Part shown: positions 6,474 to 7,854 of the stretch, one piece after another
Layout: each line of letters opens with the position of its first letter
Position numbering within the stretch: the first letter of the stretch is position 1
DNA from: Planctomycetota bacterium
GTDB taxonomy: Bacteria; Planctomycetota; Phycisphaerae; FEN-1346
Assembly: GCA_026386995.1 (NCBI GenBank)
Contig: JAPLMO010000066.1
Span: 1-7,854 of the forward strand
Direction: 5' to 3'
Length of the DNA stretch: 7,854 bases
Program-made: the position numbers and the translations under genes
The notes under the pieces: model-generated
The model's input: only the letters and a program-made list of their open reading frames with translations
The model's database searches: none
What the model was told of the DNA's origin: nothing

Positions 6474-6564
6474 AGGACAGATAGAGTCGGCGGCGAGGCG
6501 CTTCCCCCCAATCCGATGACGCCGTGGATGTTTGCAGAGACAATTTTCTGATGCAGAGGTGGCT

Positions 6565-7086
6565 ATGCCCGTCAGTAGGCCGAAACAAGCAGAGGCGGCC
6601 GTGTTGGCTGACCTGAGCAAACTCGTGACCCGCAATAGATACGTGCGCATTGACGCCGTCGAAGACCTGCCACAATCGTTGCAGCCCTATGCGTTTGGCA
6701 GGTTTAAGTCAATGATTGTTGCAGCATCTGACGTTGTGTGTGCATCCTCTTATACTGGCCCGAAGTACACGCCAACCGGAACCATCTACCTTGTCCGCAA
6801 CCTCCGATATTGCGAGCATGACGGAAGCCCACATTTCAACGCGGACGACATTGCCTTCTGGACCGATTGTACCGGACGGCAATGGAAGGCTTCTTCGAAA
6901 GATGCTCCAGATCACTACAAGGCGGCCGTTGCGGGTACGGCCGTCTCGGACGTGTGGCCAAAGTACCGCATTCCGGTTGCATCTTCCGGTGTTGTAGATG
7001 ACTTTAGAAGAAACGGTGGGTATCTGAGCTTTGCTCAGGCCTGTCCCTGGATTTCGAACAAGACTCGACACGAAGAGCAATTGTAG
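6565..7086 (+). CDS. Unrecognised 173-aa protein, second gene of the low-GC cassette
   Basis: I do not recognise a family. The protein starts MPVSRPKQAEAAVLADLSKL with a likely helix. It continues as a mixed domain with TPTGTIYLVRNLRYCEHDG, HFNADDIAFWTDCTGRQW and KYRIPVASSGVVDDF. Single Cys and Trp residues are scattered and no catalytic signature stands out. It has no signal peptide or membrane span, so it should be cytosolic. A TTG at 6532 would add eleven residues. The ATG at 6565 is better because GAGG (6556-6559) sits five bases upstream, and the TTG has no ribosome-binding site. Base composition matches the preceding gene and not mutS2 or topA. The 91-base gap between the two genes shows no terminator, which is consistent with co-transcription. 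A toxin/antitoxin, effector/immunity or defence pair is conceivable from the context, but nothing in the sequence proves it. Confidence 0.72.
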   Translation: MPVSRPKQAEAAVLADLSKLVTRNRYVRIDAVEDLPQSLQPYAFGRFKSMIVAASDVVCASSYTGPKYTPTGTIYLVRNLRYCEHDGSPHFNADDIAFWTDCTGRQWKASSKDAPDHYKAAVAGTAVSDVWPKYRIPVASSGVVDDFRRNGGYLSFAQACPWISNKTRHEEQL

Positions 7087-7222
7087 GTTGATGTCCTGAG
7101 ACGCGAGGGGGCCGCTACCCATATTATTTCCGGCGGCCGGACAACAGGCGTGAGCCCTCGCCCACCGGTGACTCCCCGTATCGCGGAAGCATGGTCACGC
7201 AACAGCCGGCGCACGCCGTTTC

Positions 7223-7530
7223 AGCCCCAACGGGGCTGCGGAATGTAGCCACGGGTGGAGCGGCGCGGCCGCGTTGCGGCCCGACGCGCAACCCGTGGAA
7301 AGCGAATGAGGGGAGAGTCTCTCATCCTTTTTTTCTTTTCGCCCCGGAGGGGCGAAGGATATTCTTGGAGCGACGAGTGGTACGTGTCCGACTGAGCCGT
7401 CGCGCGTCCCGTGAGATTCCTCCGCCCCGTCGGGGCGGATGTGTTAACACGCAATCGCTCCCACGGGTTGCGCGACGCCGAAAACGGCATCGCTCCACCC
7501 GTGGCTACATTCCGCGGCCCCGTTGGGGCC
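7223..7530. repeat. Composite REP/BIME-like inverted-repeat element
   Basis: Two outer arms, 7224-7262 and 7491-7529, are inverted copies matching at 38 of 39 bases. The similarity resumes at 7286-7305 and 7455-7473 around CGCGCAACCCGTGG. Each arm contains a small hairpin of the GCCCC-N3-GGGGC type (7223-7237 and 7516-7530). Each also has an outer stem CCACGGGT/ACCCGTGG (7249-7256 with 7291-7298; 7461-7468 with 7497-7504) enclosing a different inner hairpin. Two further GC hairpins, TTCGCCCC/GGGGCGAA (7338-7356) and TCCGCCCC/GGGGCGGA (7421-7439), lie between the arms. The build recalls BIMEs made of REP units, which are mobilised by REP-associated tyrosine transposases; no transposase is present here. 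Flanking target-site duplications are not evident. Confidence 0.75.
7306..7339 (+). terminator. Intrinsic terminator inside the repeat element
   Basis: ATGAGGG (7306-7312) pairs with CTCTCAT (7319-7325), including one G-U pair, around a six-base loop. CC, then seven T, C and four T follow (7328-7339). This is the best intrinsic terminator in the window. It lies about 220 bases after the second cassette gene and before the topA promoter, so it would insulate topA from cassette transcription. Confidence 0.5.
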
Positions 7531-7581
7531 AAAGAGGATGTCACGGCAACGGCGATTGGCACCGCGAACTTTCGTTAGTTC

Positions 7582-7610
7582 TTGACAGCCGCGTGTGCCG
7601 AGAGTATTAG
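7582..7610 (+). promoter_or_regulatory. Promoter of topA
   Basis: The plus strand reads a perfect TTGACA (7582-7587), a 17-base spacer, then TATTAG (7605-7610). The predicted start is near 7617, giving a leader of about 67 bases. That leader contains a short CGGCC/GGCCG hairpin (7632-7646). Confidence 0.62.
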
Positions 7611-7683
7611 AGCGTCTCTTTTAGCCGCAAACGGCCGCCATGGCCGCGAAAGCAGCAGGGGGTTGTGAAGCAAGGGAGCGATA

Positions 7684-7854
7684 GTGGCGAAGAACCTGGT
7701 CATCGTCGAGAGTCCCGCGAAGGCCAAGACCATCGAGAAGTATCTCGGCAAGGATTATAAGGTCGAGGCCTCGATGGGGCATGTGCGCGACCTTCCGCCG
7801 AAGACGCTCGGCGTCGATATCGAGCACGACTTCAAGCCCGAGTACGCCGTCCTG
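7684..7854 (+). CDS. topA: DNA topoisomerase I, N-terminal fragment (cut by window end)
   Basis: The first 57 codons are present; the gene runs off the right edge. The product begins [20 protein letters not shown] and continues with [22 protein letters not shown]. This is the start of the TOPRIM domain of bacterial type IA topoisomerase I, with the metal-linked glutamate at position 9 as in Escherichia coli TopA. The enzyme relaxes negative supercoils by transient single-strand cleavage through an active-site tyrosine that would lie beyond the window. The start is GTG at 7684. GGGAG (7674-7678) lies five bases upstream, and homology begins at the second to fifth residue, so no other start fits. 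It has its own strong promoter and appears independent of the upstream cassette. Confidence 0.95.
   Translation, partial: MAKNLVIVESPAKAKTIEKYLGKDYKVEASMGHVRDLPPKTLGVDIEHDFKPEYAVL

Larger units (their letters stand above)
7087..7683. other. Non-coding stretch between the cassette and topA
   Basis: This 597-base gap has no believable gene. It holds, in order, an unremarkable segment (7087-7222), a 308-bp composite inverted-repeat element (7223-7530) containing a terminator-like hairpin with a T-tract, a short spacer, and the topA promoter and leader (7582-7683). Open frames across the repeat on both strands translate to Arg/Pro/Gly-rich sequence set by the palindromes. Confidence 0.7.

Noticed and set aside
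7111..7140. GGCCGC/GCGGCC inverted repeat after the second cassette gene as a terminator
   Set aside because: The loop is 17 bases and no T-tract follows; the hairpin at 7306-7339 is a far better candidate.
7223..7530. CRISPR array
   Set aside because: The repeats are inverted and of unequal spacing, with internal hairpins. There are no regular direct repeats and spacers.
7191..7610. Plus-strand open frame, and 7221-7562 on the minus strand
   Set aside because: They translate the inverted-repeat element. The peptides on both strands share the same repeated motifs because the DNA is palindromic.
7621..7827. 68-codon minus-strand frame
   Set aside because: Antisense to the start of topA, whose TOPRIM N-terminus is unmistakable.

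Overview
The window is GC-rich chromosomal DNA, with about three quarters G+C in the densest parts of mutS2. The layout suggests a bacterium of the Planctomycetota (Phycisphaerae-like) or a related PVC lineage. That is an inference from three things: the short GGQ protein with a C-terminal helical domain, the small DUF4349-type lipoprotein, and the dense REP-like hairpins. No rRNA, tRNA or CRISPR array was seen.

Left part, minus strand (1-3128). A three-gene operon runs leftwards from a good sigma70-type promoter (1869-1897): a DUF4349 lipoprotein, a second small lipoprotein, and a short release-factor-like GGQ protein whose start codon overlaps the preceding stop (ATGA). A near-perfect minus-strand promoter at 31-59 starts the next leftward gene, which lies outside the window. 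Upstream of the operon, also on the minus strand, is a secreted, single-domain metallophosphoesterase of the UshA/5'-nucleotidase family. Its metal ligands look intact, but the usual Asn-His-Glu-Phe-Asp catalytic block has lost both the His and the Asp.

Middle, plus strand (3100-5668). mutS2 is complete (789 aa; ATPase, coiled coil, Smr). It diverges from the phosphoesterase gene across a 198-base gap. In that gap the -10 elements of the two promoters overlap on opposite strands, and the mutS2 leader carries a tight GNRA-capped hairpin. A G+C-rich hairpin follows mutS2 and may end its transcript.

Right part (5690-7854). Two plus-strand genes of clearly lower G+C and no recognised family (230 and 173 aa) form a cassette between mutS2 and topA, with their own promoter and good ribosome-binding sites. 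This is the most plausible place for something undescribed. Downstream is a 597-base non-coding stretch. It holds a composite 308-bp inverted-repeat element built from REP-like GC hairpins, with a good plus-strand terminator inside it, and then a strong promoter that drives topA. topA starts with GTG and runs off the window end.

Themes: envelope lipoproteins, ribosome rescue (the GGQ protein; possibly MutS2) and DNA topology/repair form the core. The AT-richer cassette and the hairpin repeat look like later arrivals in the mutS2-topA gap.
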